Shown: positions 1 to 13,600 of the stretch, in pieces | Layout of the letters: every line of letters starts with the position of its first letter | Position numbering within the stretch: the first letter of the stretch is position 1 | NCBI GenBank assembly: GCA_963922205.1 | Contig: CAWUHX010000013.1 | Span: 806,001-870,000, forward strand | DNA: 64,000 bases | Reading direction: 5' to 3' | Origin: Romanomermis culicivorax | Lineage: Eukaryota; Nematoda; Enoplea; Mermithida; Mermithidae | Made by a program: the position numbers and the translations under genes | The notes under the pieces: model-generated | Seen by the model: the letters and a program-made list of their open reading frames with translations, nothing else | Told to the model about the DNA's origin: nothing | Databases searched by the model: none

Positions 1-1000
1 CCCTGCATTTGAACTGCCCAGCAGTTGTACATTTCACACTTCATCATATGGTACACCATATTAGGCTGTACCTGATTGGTTTCCATTACTGGGGAACCTA
101 GTCCCATTTCTCTATTCACATACTCTCATATTACTGAATATTGTTGGAAAAAATGAAGGGCTACGGTGTTGATCTGTTTGGGATCCATCTTGTCATGATC
201 AAACACCTGCATTTGCATTAGCAGCTGATCAGCCATGCCATAATGAATAGCGGCAAACATGACCAATAGCGAATAGTATGTGTCTAGAGCTGCATATCTA
301 AGCTCTTCCAGCAAAATTCTTTTCTTGGCAAACCGATCACCGTTAGCCTTTAGTGAAAAATCATATTGGTAGGGGCCCACATCTATTAAATAAAATTCCC
401 TGAACAATCCCTTTAACCGAAAGGTTTCGGGACAAATACCCATCTGAAAACATTTTTTCTCTAGGTTAACCCCTACCATGCTCAAGGTGAAACGGTCTAG
501 ATCAAAGTATTGACCCTTGGTCTTCCTTAGATGTTCCCATAAGGGGACAGTTTTGTCCCTATCCTTATTGTCTCGCCCTGAGCCACATACGTTATAGATA
601 CTTACGAAGTCCTCGAGTACCCAGTATCCGGCGAATAGCATGTCCGAATTTAGGAAATCGTGGAGGCTTGTCCATTCCTTGATCGTTAAGGTCGTGGTAT
701 CGATGATGTATGTCTGGCCATTGGTTAGCGCAAAGCTTACGTATCAGGCAAATTCTTTTCCCATCGGATTGTCGACCTCTCTCTTCTAGAACAAGGCGGC
801 GACTTTATCCTGATGGACCTTTTTGACGTCAAATCCACAAACTGGTTGTCCTCTGAAGATCGATACTTCTCGGATAAAATGGAGTACTTAGCTAACTTTC
901 CCTATGTCTACCATACATGGTTCCTTGGGATTAGCTGGCCAGTATCCAAAAGTGGCTTTAAACCACTGGTCCAGTTCAACCCTTTTGATTTTGTAATCTG
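1..1000 (-). pseudogene. Decayed DEDDy-type 3'-5' exonuclease reading frame
   Basis: The longest open piece is 126-641, but the same frame reads on through stops at both sides, down to base 1 and up to about 1000. In order, the translation shows a GFDxx segment (exonuclease motif I, with Lys where the acidic residue of GFDxE is expected), a VSFALTNGQTYIID strand, a GYWVLEDF segment like motif II, and LRYAALD, which fits the YxxxD motif III of DEDDy nucleases. This order matches WRN/EXD2/Mut-7-like 3'-5' exonucleases, which degrade nucleic acids with two metal ions. Stops TAA, TAG and TGA interrupt the frame and the motif I acid is lost, so it is unlikely to work. It has no intron over about 1 kb, unlike the host genes here, which suggests a retrocopy or a mobile-element ORF. 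It lies 1.3 kb downstream of the gypsy integrase on the same strand; whether they belong together is not shown. Confidence 0.55.
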
Positions 1001-2323
1001 AACATTAAAGATACTATTAATTTTAGTACTTATTCCCCTTTTTTCAGCATCTATTTTGGGTCTATAGTACACCAGCACCACAACACCAAGCGGGTTAAGT
1101 TTCGCAGAAAATAAATTAGTGCAGGTTTGTTAGGTGAGCCACTGATATACAAACATTGAGCTGGTAGGCAACTTCTCCTTGCTACCTCTATACGTTGGGG
1201 AGGGTAGACCTGATCCGATTGTCCACCACTTGATCGGACACCAATCTCTGACCAGCTGCTTGAGCAACCAACTACGCTCCATTTATGGCGTTTAGTATTC
1301 ACAATTTTTATAGCACTCGAGATTGATAATTTTTAATGATTTTGATATCGAATAAGTGATATAATTTGATTTGAAAATAGATAATTTTTGATGAATTATG
1401 ATAAAAAATTTGAACGGGCTGAACCCAGTGTTCTAGGTTTCCCTTGAAAGGTCTCGATGGTATCAGATATATTTCCAAGTTTGGAAATTTCTTGATTGGC
1501 TTTGAGTTTTCGATTCTCGGTACTCCCGTTTTTCGTTCCCTCTAAGTTCTAACCTCATCTGCCCTTCAGGGTGCGGATTTGGTCTTCTAGTGACTTCTGG
1601 GCATTACCTGCGGTTTCCAAAAGTTTGATAAAAATAAGTTTGAAACTTACCATCAATAAATAAAAACCAGTTATCTTGCCGGTGCTGGGCTCTCCCATAT
1701 TCCACATGTCGCTCTGAGTGCCACCACTCGCGCATCGGAGCTTGTTGGTGGTTCCGCAGGCCCTCTCCCATTTCTTTTCGAAATTTTTGTTTTTGAATAA
1801 TAAAATTTTCAAATTTAAAAATTTTCTGAATGCTGAAAAAGTATAATCTAGCAGTGCTGCTAATTTCCTTTTCATGTGCGATTTGGGGAATGTTTTACTT
1901 CTTCCTTCCGGTGGAAGTTTAGAATTCAGATAAGCAGGGGCAGCTATAATTGATTTTGAAAAAATAAAAAACTTTGAGAATTATATTTTTTGAAAAATAT
2001 CCGAAATATTTTGGGTTGACACTTTGGTCTAAAATTCTGAAGAATTTTTCCCAAAGTCTCATAAATATGAAAAAATTTACAAAATGAATACGAATAATAT
2101 TTAAACATGATAAATATTACAAAGTATTACAAAATATTTATTAAAATAAGTACCTACACACGATAATGTACATAAATAAAATAAAAAATCAGGGCGAGAT
2201 TGCGCATAGATTCACCTTGGGCAAATTTCCAAATGATTTCATTTGGTTTGGCGCTCCAGTCATAACTGTTTGGGCCATATTGGAAAGTGATGTATTTTCG
2301 TCATGTGGCACGTCCTGATTGGC
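1001..2323. other. Non-coding gap between exonuclease pseudogene and gypsy integrase
   Basis: No convincing coding frame. The part from about 1300 to 2200 is very AT-rich. It may hold the 3' LTR of the gypsy element that starts at 2324, but I could not match it to a second copy upstream of gag. Confidence 0.3.
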
Positions 2324-3616
2324 TCACGCTATTCCTGGCAAGACCCTAATGGTCTGGTAACGAAAATGTTTCAACCTGCTGATTGAAACAGTTTGGCGAT
2401 TTAGCGGGTTGTCCCAATGCAGAATGGTGACAACATTTTCTGCTTCTCTTGAAATGTATGTAACTATGAATGGACCGGACCATGGTAGTCCTAACTTTTT
2501 CTGCTTATCTACTTTTAGCAGAACCCAGTCCTTTTCCTTGAACCCATGTTCTTTGGACTTTCTATCGAAGTATTTCTTCGATTTTTTGCCAGCACTCTGG
2601 ATATTTTTGGCAATATCCTCGTATAGGCTGACTAAATGATTTGTCAACACAAATTTATATGCCTCTGCATTGCTGTTCGGCATTACAATGTCGCATGCTT
2701 TCGACAAGTTTAACCCAAAGGTTGCCTCATGACCTCTAAGCAGTGAAAAAGGGGATTGCCCCATTGCTGCATGTGGCATGACATTATGGGCAAACACCAC
2801 ATCTCTCAAATATCTTGGCCAATTATCTTTTTCCTTAATGGCCACTTTTCTGAGCTGCTTGATGAGTGTCTGATTAAATCTCTCCACCATTCCATTTCCT
2901 TGAGGGTGGTATGCTGTAGTATAAATTTTCTGACACTCTAATAACTTGCAGATTTCCTTCATCAGATCTGAGGTGAAACAACCTCCTCTGTCACTTAGTA
3001 ATATCCCTGGAGTCCCGTGTCTAAATTCAACTGCTTGTAGAAAGGTATCTACAACTTTGCTAGCTGACTGATCTGGGATCAGTTCAGCTTCAACCCACTT
3101 TGTAAAATAGTCCTGAAAGACTATGACATACGGTCTCTTCTCACTAAGTGGAGAAATACCCACAATATCCACTGATACTATATCAAAGGGACCTTCTGGA
3201 ATAATAGGTATCAGTGGAGGAATTTCAGCGTTTCCCTGATTAGTCATTTGACTTACTGGACAAAACTTTATCTAGTGCCTGACATCCTTCTCAATTCCAG
3301 GCCACCAGAACCATTTCTTAATCATAGCAAGGGTCCTTTTGAACCCTTGATGAGTCATCATTATGGCACTGTGGTACTCGTGCAAAGTATTGTCCCTTAG
3401 GCAGGATGAGACGATCACTTGATCATCAGATCCCTGTCCGGCTTCGCAGTATAACACTTCATTCTGGATATGAAATCCACTATGATACTTGGTTGTCCGA
3501 TTCGGACCCAATCTATCAAAGTAAGGCTTTAATACCTCGTCTTTTCTCTGCAAGAGGGCCATGAGATCATCTCTAATAAGCCGTTTTGGCAACTCAGTTT
3601 CCTTGGGGTCTGCCAA
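2324..3616 (-). pseudogene. Ty3/gypsy integrase, one in-frame stop
   Basis: The N-terminal zinc-binding region is visible (YHSAIMMTHQG...WFWWPGIEKDVRH), although the CxxC half is incomplete (CPVS). A TAG stop near 3272 then interrupts the frame, which resumes unshifted. The catalytic core keeps the DDE residues: Asp in VSVDIVG, Asp in LLSDRGGCF and Glu in GNGMVERFNQ, with the YHPQGNG signature. The C-terminal part resembles the usual integrase tail (WSGPF, SVSRLKHF). Integrase joins retroelement DNA to host DNA. Because the core is intact apart from one stop, the copy looks fairly young. Confidence 0.85.
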
Positions 3617-3879
3617 AGTAAATTCTGGTTCTTTTTCTGGGTATAACCAGGTAACTTTTTTTTCCTTACCTTTTTCCTGGTTTCCCCTACTTACCGTTTC
3701 TTTGCCCTGATTGCCATCAGGCTGGACCTGAGCCTGATTATCTTTTCTGCTTCTTTCGCCATGCTCCTTGTAGTTACTGCATTTACCAAGTCTACAGGCG
3801 AGATTGATTCTGGATCATTCTAAGAATCTTCTGGATAAATTTGGGTGAATCTCAGATTAGTGTCAATCCTCTGATTTTT

Positions 3880-5955
3880 CTAACCTTTTGCAGTATTATG
3901 TGTTATGTTCTTGTGGAACTCACACCACGGCTTTGTCAGATCTCGGGAAACTTGACCTCCTTGGCTGGTGCCGGGTATGGCCGCATCAGACCAATTTTCC
4001 ATTTGCCTGCTGTCAACCTTTTGCTGAAGGTAGTCGAACCTTTGGACCAGTTGTACCATCTCTTTAGAAATTTTTAATAGAAGAGATTCTTTCTTACCTT
4101 TTTTGGTTTGAGCCCTAGAGGCTTCCCGAACTGGAATCTCCTCTATCTCAGGAGAATCACTCCTTGACCTCTCGGTCTGGGCTTGTACCTGATTACCTAC
4201 AGTTTGATATGGTTGCCAAAACCTTTGTCTCTGGCCCTGTTGATATCCCTCTGACTGATTTCTAGCAACTACAGCAATCTCAGGATCATGCCCACTTGGC
4301 ATACCTACTTCATTAATAACGATAGGATCCTGCTGTGTACCCTTAGGTCCATATCTTTGAAAGGCATTCCTATATCTTCGTTCAATGTCATGAACTTCAA
4401 CTGCTAAATCATACCAAGTTCTAAAGGTATGTTTCGAATTTTTCAGTTCAGACTGAAATGTGGGATCACTCTTGTATATAAAGGTGTCAATAATCAGCCT
4501 CTGTTTGGACTGATAGTCTAAATCACCTTTGACTAGTTCCACTAGTATACTAACCCTTTTTAAAAACTCAAGGGCCTGTTCATTAGGTCTTTGTTGGATC
4601 TCGAACAACTCCCTGGTTAACATTTCCAGGTTACACTCAGGTGCGAAGACATTTATAATGGCTCTCCTGCCCTCCCTATAAGTCGTGTTGTCTCCCGCAA
4701 CAGCCCTCAGTCTACCTTTAGAAAGCCTCAGCAGTGCTTCATATTTGGCTGATTCGGGTGTATCCCTACGGAATTCCCCTCCAAGTGCTGTTAGAAAGCT
4801 AAGCACCTGCTGATTTACCATACCCTCATCTAAAAGTTTGGGTAACACACCTTTAACGATATTCCTAACAACAATCTCTTGTGCCAAATTATTTGTTGGC
4901 ATTTTCCTCTGATCATAAGCTGCTGTTAACACTGGATCAAGATCAGAGTTGAGAGGCGGAAAACACACTACAACACTTGCAGCATAACTTGATTTGGATC
5001 TCATTGAGGTGGTACACCTCCTTGATTTGATGGTATATTGTCTCTGTCAAATAGATAAATCCTATATGGGAAACATGCCAGTTGATCTGGTCTAAGTGTA
5101 TTTGGATCAACTATATTTCCTCTACCATTATAGACCACTCTTGTTAAAGCTGGATGTTGCGAAGCTATCTGATTTGAATTCCTGAGGTCTGCAGATTGCT
5201 CAGCTCCCTCGAATCAAAGATCTCTAGCTAGACCTCTCTAACTTTTGGGCTCAAAGTTGAGTCTTTGCCCTTCATCAATTTCAGGCCCATTACTAGGCCC
5301 TGCGCCTGCATATGTTTCAGCAGAGAGAGGGTTCTCTCTTTCTGCACCCCATTACATGGTCTAACCTATCTATCCGGCTCCTGTCAGCTTCCCTTTTATT
5401 GTCCTCGGTGGCGGCATTCGCGATTATGTCGAACAGAGCTTCAACGGTCCCTTTCAATGTGCGTAGCTGCATCGCCAACTCTTGCGTGGACATTTCGGGA
5501 GCTCTTTCCTGCGGGCGGAATCGCTCTTGCTCCTGCAGAATCCTTTCTAATCGTTGTTCAATTTCAGGATCCACTTCATTCAAATTCAGTCCAAATTCGG
5601 GCATAATAACGCCCCTCTTCGGTCCTGCTAATTCGACCTTTGGTGGTGACCTTTTCATATTTCGTGGCGGCGGTCTCTCAGCATCTAGGTTCGGATTTGC
5701 CGGGCCTGCCTCTTACTGATCGATGGCAATCACTGGTGGGCAATCAACTGGTACGCGCGAGTCTTGGGGCGTAAAATGCATTGCATTCCGTTGCAATGGT
5801 TGAACCCTCGTGGGAGTTTGATTTGGGATCAGTGGGTCCAGAGCAGCATGCCATTGCTGATCTCTGTCCCCCAAATTTACAAGATTCCCAGCACTCGCCA
5901 CTCTGGGTGGTGATCTATTCAAAGTATTACCTCTCAGTATCCTTTCGTTAGGCAT
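3880..5955 (-). pseudogene. Ty3/gypsy gag, broken into several frames
   Basis: The main open part, 5004-3880 (374 codons), has the helical composition of a retrotransposon gag capsid domain (EGRRAIINVF, RPNEQALEFLKRV, TWYDLAVEVHDIERRYR). It ends in a Cys/His-rich stretch (WCEFHKNITHNTAK) that looks like the start of a zinc knuckle. N-terminal pieces lie at 5955-5713 and 5658-5317. Those two are in one frame separated by a TAA, and the second holds a Glu/Arg-rich coiled coil. Further stops occur between 5317 and 5004. Gag forms the particle that packages element RNA. Confidence 0.65.
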
Positions 5956-7671
5956 TTTAAATCTTGCTAACTTTCTGTAGAAACCTGGAGGATTTTCCTT
6001 TCTCCTAGTCTGACTACGAAGTTCCGTGGTGAGGAGTTAAAAGCCACCACTTGTTGTGCAGGTCTTTCCTCAAGGGTTTAAGAAAAAATTGAGGCTTCGG
6101 GTCTGAACCGACCTGTTAGAGCTAATTCCTTGGCTAAGCCTCAGAGGTCGCGCAACGGGGAGGAGTGTAGTGAGGCGTTTTAGTGATATTGGAAAATGTG
6201 CATCAATTTTGGAAAAGATCAGCAAGTTCAATTGAGAAAAAAATCGTGTCAAGAGTTCCAGAAGGTGTGGCTGTGGAATGATGAAAGTTTCATTGTTGTT
6301 TTTTGTAGCGGTATTTTTTGTGGGTGATATTTTTTGAGAGTGGAGTGGCATTGTTTTGTACAGCGAAAATAAAGGAAAAACGAAAAAAATTGTAAACGAA
6401 AACCGAATGTGTGGTCTAGGCGGAGTCAAACTATTTGGAAAATAGTTTGAGTATTTGGGTACAACTCCTAGAAGGGTGAGCTAGTACGTTTCCGAGTTTC
6501 GGCATCTGAAAACCTTAAACGATTAAGGGACGTTCCGTGGATAATTGACATATAGCACTTCAAACGAGCCCGTCAATCTCTTGCATTTGATTATCCTTGC
6601 ATGATTTCCATTCGACACTCTGAGTGCTCCGATCTACAGCATTTCGCATGCTAAACTTCTACGTTCCGTACGTTTTCTACAAAAACACATACGACACATC
6701 GAGATCTTTACCAATTATGCTAGCCAGAAATAAGTAGTCCAAATACTAGGATAAATTTCTCAGACAGAAAACAGTTTTAGTAAACGGAAAAACTTTTTTC
6801 CGGAACAAGACCGATTTTTCAAAAAGCAAACTTCGTCTGAGCCCAAAAAGGTTTTATCAAGTCGAAAGAAATTTTTTTCAAACCGAAAACAGATTTTTTT
6901 AGCGGAAAATTTTTTTTCGAAAGTGCAGCAGTTTAGCTAGTTTCCGTTTTAAAGCAAAATAAGAATTAAATTGGTGATCCACGCATCAAAAATCGACCAA
7001 AAATGGGAAAAATCGCGAAGAAAATTTTGAAGTCACTTACTACACCTAAACGTAGTTTAAAATTTGTAAAATCCACAATTCCCATAAGCGAAGATGCTAA
7101 ATAATCAAGCTGAAAATCCGATTTCGCGCCGAAAAATACCATGTTGCAGGATTTAATCGAAAACAAACGAGAAAAGATCTGTGCGCGCTTCTTCCGGAGA
7201 CCGAAAAATAAAACATGTTCTAATTTGGAGAGCAAGCTTACGCGCGAGCCAGTTCCCACGAAATTATGAACCCATTTATACTTTTTGGCGTGCCCGGCTC
7301 CTAGAGCCGGTCTTAAGCGCGGCGGGCATCATTCATACTAGCTCTAGGCACTAGCCTCGCCCAAGTACGAGCTCCTAATTGCTGATTCGCCAATTTTACG
7401 AGCGGCCGTTGCTCGCGCAAGTATAAATTCGGCTTTATTCATCGCTCTTCGACATTCGAATTTTATTTTTCCTAACTCAATAAACTATACATGAAAGTAT
7501 TTCAGAAAGTTACATGATAAATATCCAAGTTAAGTTACGCGACTACAATTCATTATTCTCAAACAGAAAGCATAGATTTCAAAAAGTACAATTATCTAAA
7601 GCGCTTCAGTTACATGTACTATAATTAAATATTATAATACAAACAAAAGACAAACGAGTAGTTTCATATTT
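5956..7671. other. Gap between gypsy gag and PC 3' end
   Basis: The part next to gag may include the 5' LTR and leader of the gypsy element, but I found no repeat partner. On the minus strand AATAAA hexamers lie at 7462-7467 and 7434-7439, about 200-240 bp past the pyruvate carboxylase stop. They are plausible poly(A) signals for that gene. Nothing else recognised. Confidence 0.35.
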
Positions 7672-10600
7672 CTATTCAATTTCGAGCATTAAGTCTCCAC
7701 CAGCACATTTCATCTTTGGCTTAACCAGAATTTGCTTCACCGTACCTTCCACCTGACTTTCTATGACCATTTCCATTTTCATGGCGCTCAAAACAATTAG
7801 AGGGGCTAAAAATGAAAGATTTTCGTTCGAAAATTTTCGCGTGATCAAAGTTTTGATTTCAATAGCGGAACTTACTTTTAGCTTTAACTTTGTCGCCTTC
7901 TTTCACTTTGATCTCCAAAACTTCACCAGGCATGGGAGCACCAATTGATCCCTTTTTCGCAGGATCGGCTTTTGGATGTTGCACCAAACTCTGAACAGAA
8001 ATATTTTTTATACCACATTTATTTTTGAATGAGCCTCGGAATACAAAAACAACCAACGGAATCCATAAATAAAAGAAGCCATACGTCGCAAGCTAATATT
8101 TTATTTTTTAAAGTTGTAGCCCTATCAGCTACAGTAAATCTGAGAAAAAATGGCCGAGCACGCAGGTTGCTCATTATTTACATGAACGCACTTTTTATTT
8201 CCGAGGCTCATTTAGAAAAAATGGACTATAATGATTAAGCGCCATATTTGTAACGACTGAACTAATCTGCCTACTCATGAGCATATATTTTCGATAAAGA
8301 CCTGTTTCGAAGTACGTTTTTTTGGTACTGACACCTTCGAATTATGAAGAAAAATTTTATACCTTAGTCGCTTCATTGTCCTTGACAAAAACCGACCTCA
8401 TTTGACCGTTATAATCAAAAAACACTTCGCGTTCACCATTTTCGCGCAATTCACCTTCAGTGACCAATTGGACGTGAATTAATTTTCCTTTTTCGAGTTC
8501 AATCTGCAATAAAAATGCTTATGAATTTTCCGGAAATTGTTCAGTTCCTTTTTATATTATATACGTCTGTTTCTTGACCTTTCTTCAAACCACAGAGGAA
8601 AACGCGCGTATCCAGTTTGTCGACGGGGCCGTATTTGGCGCGAAAAGTTTCGAATTCGTTGAAAACGCGGGGATAAAGAGCGGCCGACACGACGTCTACA
8701 TCCCTGAAAGAAATTGAAGTGAACGTCTTTGGAAAAACTCTTGTAGTACATGAACTCTTCGTGTGTAGACTGGCGAAAAATAATTTTTTTATGTAAGAGA
8801 AGAGAATAGAGGAATGTTTATTTGAATCCAATTTTAAACCAAAGCTTCGCACAGTAATCTGGAAAATTTTTAAAACTTTCTCATCATACATCAAAGATAA
8901 GAGATAAAACAAGAAATGAATTCAGACTTTGAAAACCCTTATACTTGCCGAAATTTTCAGTTGTAGATTTTAAACACAAGTCTTAAGAACTCAAGGAAGC
9001 AAAAATCACCTCATTCCACGAGGATGGCTTTTACTTTGAAAAATTGTTTCTGCGTGTTACTGACGATTTGATAAGGCAGATAATGCACCGCAGGGATATA
9101 TTGGGTCCAAAATTTTAAAAATATCGGGTCTGGATCCAGCAAAATACACTACCAGGCGAAGTTAACCGTCTACACCGGACACGTCCGAGATGCGATCAGC
9201 ACACTTTGTGCTCCCGAAAAAGACGCGTCCGGACGCGACCTGGACGCGTCTCGGACGTGAATTTTCGAGAGTTAGTTTCGCCTGGTAGTGTAGTCGGGTA
9301 ATTTCGGGTCTCATTTCGGGTCCGGGTCAAATATATTTTCGAAAACGCTGATCTGTGTGACGTACTTTTACTTTTGTGTATATCTTCATATAAAAAAAAC
9401 TGGAGATGTACCGGGTCCACAATTTTAAGAATATCGGGTCCGGGCCCCCGATACATCTCTAATGCACAGCATTATTTGAAAATTCGGACATTTTAAGTGT
9501 TTATTTCGTTATTTATATTTTTGGAATGACTTTGTCTCCACGAAAGTTTTTCGGTCAAAAATTGATAACTTTCTTTGATTCCAACATACATAATGAATTA
9601 TCAATGCTGTTGACCTAAATGTCAGGGGATCATGAACAAATGCCAAAACGATGGAACTTCTTCTCGAGGTACACAAGCTCCCGCAATTTTCCTCAACTAC
9701 AGGTGTTTTTGTCCACACAGAATCGAAAAGTTGTACATCTTTTGAGTGTTTCAGTTCAGAATTAGCAGAAAAGTGCATTTTCGGGTGTTTCAGAAAGTTA
9801 AAGCGCCATAATTTTCGTCACAAATCAATAATGATAGTTTGAAATATGTATTTTCGATCACAGTCACAGTCGTCAAATTCTCATGCCTCATTGTGGCACT
9901 GTTGCATGAAAATACTGTGCTTCACATACTAATTGATTCTCAACCGTATAGAAAAGTTTTTTTTGCATTGGTACGACAATATTTTTATATTTAAGACGTG
10001 AAATTTTGACCAGCCATTCCATAAAGTAGATTGGTTTATGCTGTAAGTAAATTTACAGGGTATCACGTAAATTTTTACATGGAAAGTAGTGAATGAGTTG
10101 ATATTTATGTCTTCAATATTATTCACTAATTCCAAAATAACGCTGTTAGGTCGGGAAAACATCCATGTTTAACGGTTTTTCTATGAATTAACTGTAACGT
10201 TGTGCATTTTTTACTTGATTTAAATTTGGATCGGAAAATTTTCGGCACGGAAACTATTCATTTCTGAACACAGTAAGAAAAAACTGTAAGTGGGAACACT
10301 AATATTTGATTTCTCTGGATTTTTGGCTTAAAAATGGGTCCAATTCGCTTTTCAGTGATTTCGAATAATACTATTTAATGATAACGAAAAAGCTATGGAA
10401 AAATTCAAGACATCGAAATTTACCTCAATTTTCGTTTATGCTTCTGCTGCAATTCGGTTTTCAAAGCTTCGAAATCGATCGGTTTCAAATTTTTGCCCGG
10501 TCTTTGATCCACGGTTGGTTTACCGCGCAACATGCGCGAACGCAGAGGTTCGGGGAAACCGTAAGGCGCCTGACCGATTTTACCCTGCATAAATTCAATG

Positions 10601-13600
10601 ACGCTGCTAGGAAATGATAGATCGGCCGCTTTTTCGACCAAAGTTTTGGCGTTTAGCTTATTTTGAACCATAAATTGAGCCAAATCACCGACTACTTTCG
10701 ATGATGGAGTTACCTGCAGAAAAAAATCAATAATATATAAGAATAAATGCTTGATTTTGAATGGTACAGAAACATTGGAGAATTTTTCAAAAATTGAAAT
10801 CAAGGTACGGAACACTGTTTTTCCTACATATGGTACCTTTTGTGGAAAAAATTTTTGAGGTCTTTCCACAAATGTGGGAAAAAATTTGGGTTTTCATATA
10901 GAAAAGATGCATTTTGGTGCATTTTAGAAGGTCCAAATCTCAAAATTTTCCGGCGCTTCGCGCTGGTCATAACTTCAATAAGCCTTATTATTTATTACCA
11001 AGCTCAGGCGCGGCTTTTAGCATGTCTACCTTCACTCAACACTTAATCTTTAATAGTTTTCATCATCTTAAACGTATTATCTTATGTTTTAATTGGTAAT
11101 CTTCAATATTTTATCTTGATATTTCATGAATATCCGCATTTTTCCTTGACACAATTTTTGAGAAATATCAACACGCCAACTTTCTTGAATTTTTGAAGCG
11201 ATTGTTCCTTTCTCAACGTAAAATGAATTCAAAAGCTTCATGAAAGTAGTTTTCGAAAATTTTTACTCTTCTTACTCACATCTTTCCGACTACATTCATG
11301 AAAGTTCATCATTTACTATTGGTATAAATTACTGGTTTTAAATAAATTATAATAAATTACTAGTTTTAAAATTTTGTTAAATGATAAAATTCTAGAACTT
11401 ACGATTTTGAACACAAAATTCAAATCTTATTTTGGAAAAATTGATTATCAGAATGTTTTAAAAAGCTTAAAACACTTAAATAAAGCGTCATTGAGCATTT
11501 TTAAGCGAAAAAACGAGTTGAGGAAAATGGAGAGAAAAAATTTTTAAAAATTAAAACGTAGATATTGAACAAATTTTCCTTTATGAGTATGACTATGATG
11601 AAGTTAGTAATTATACAGTATCATTGCTGATCATACGCACAGTTCTGCATTTGCAGTGTCAAAAAACACCTTGTTTCATAAGTATAGTCTCAAAAAATTC
11701 ATAACCACATTTAGCATTATCGTGTTTGAATGAGGTACATAGGTCTTTCCACAAATTTTCCACAAATTCCCACAAATACCGCCACACAGATCAAGCATGT
11801 AAAAATTTTCCACAATGTGGAAAATTCTTTTAGGGTCTTTCCACAAATGTGAAAAGGGGGAACGGTGGTACGGTATAATTTGAACTGCAACCAAGATCAA
11901 TTCGTTTTAGATCCTTAAAATCTGAATAACCACGATTTTCATTGAAAGTGTAAAGTCTCTCCCAAATCGCAAATATAGTCAGCATACATTCGGCAAAAGT
12001 CGTTTTCGGAAAAATGATATAAAATGAACAACTTCGATGTTCATGATTGGGATCATTCATATGGTAAAGAGAGTTTTTTTCAACTTTGAGGGAAGACAGC
12101 AAATTTTTCTAACTTTTACCGTAATACGATCACAGTAAGCATTATTTGCTACACGACATACTTTGTGAAGACCCTTTTTTAACGGTTATATCTGCCTTTC
12201 TACTTATCACTTTTACAGAAATGAGAATAGAGGAATCAAGGATAACAAATTTTCTCTGATCACTGCTGGCTAGTATTCATAGATGTGTAATATAAATTAT
12301 ATACTAAGTGAAAGATTACGTCGTATCAAATCAAATAAATCTAATTTTACCATACATCCAGTGGCGGATCCAGAAATTTTTTTCAGAGGGGGGGGGGCGG
12401 TGCTCAAAACTAAGTATTTTTTTTTTAAATTCAAAAAATTTTCAAAAATTTTTCAAATTTGCCTATATGGCATACAGAAAAAAATCGTATATCAAAAATT
12501 GGGGGGGGGGGGGCGGCCGCCCCTCGCCCCAGCCCCTAAATCCGCACTTGCATACATCAACACATTTTTTTCTAAAAAGCGTGAAAACCTTTTTTTTCTA
12601 AAAAGCGTGAAAAAAAAGAAAAAAGATCACAATTTTTGACTGATTTCGCACAGGTAGGACTCAAAGTTTAAGAAATTCCAACAACCTAGAAATTTTCCTA
12701 TTAGCAAATTACGCAAGTGTGTATAATTCGTTTTTTAATCGCTTCACTTACTTTTACGAGATTGCCCAAAGCGTCGTTTGCCTCTTTATACGCCTTCTTA
12801 ATTTCGCCAAATTTTTCGCCCAATCCCAACGAAAAAGCTTGGAACTGAAGATTTGTATATTGACCGCCAGGAATTTCGTGCTCGTAGACGTCTGAACTAC
12901 CGCTTTTCATCGTAGTAGTACATTCGAACGGGCCGTATAGTAAACGAGCGATTTCCCAATAAGCGCTATATTGACGGACGTAATCCATATTGACCCCTAA
13001 TGAATTAATGAACAAAATAATGATCGACGGTTTGAGTAGCATCACTATACTCAAGCCTGTAGCCAGGAATTGTTTTCGGACGGTTCCACACATTTTTTAC
13101 TCAATTTACTGTATATTAGTATTTCTGACTTCTTTTTCTTGAATAAAAAACCAAAGTTTTTTTGCTTTTTTTAACACTTGGAACATTTCGGGGTGAGAGT
13201 GCATGACCCCCCAACTTCCCCCTCTTACAGGCCTGATTATACTATATAAATGTTATATTTGTGCAAGAAATTTTAGCTTATTTCCGAATTTTAAGAGCCA
13301 AATTCAGTTCTCTTTTTGATCCCTATCATCTTCTTATGAGTATTTTTCACAGAGTCGAAAATTTTTCGCACTCGCACTGGATAAAATTGAAACCATAGAT
13401 GGCGCGGTAGCGTTAACCTATAATATACTTGGACCCCCAAAGTTATAGTCACCCACCCCTAGAGCGGAAACAATTAGGAGGGATGCGGTTTTTTGCATAA
13501 AGTCCGGCATAAGAACAAACATGGGGTAACAAAGGTCATTGGGCCTCTATATGCAAATGGGGCTCGGTGGGATGCCAAAAACAAGCAAAAAACGGCCTTT

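Larger units (their letters stand above)
2324..5955 (-). mobile_element. Ty3/gypsy LTR retroelement, internally deleted (gag + integrase)
   Basis: Reading on the minus strand, gag (5955-3880) is followed after only about 260 bp by integrase (3616-2324). An autonomous Ty3/gypsy element should have protease, reverse transcriptase and RNase H between them, about 2 kb that is absent. The join holds degenerate linker-type sequence. No LTR pair could be recognised by eye, so the outer limits given are those of the coding parts. Confidence 0.75.
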
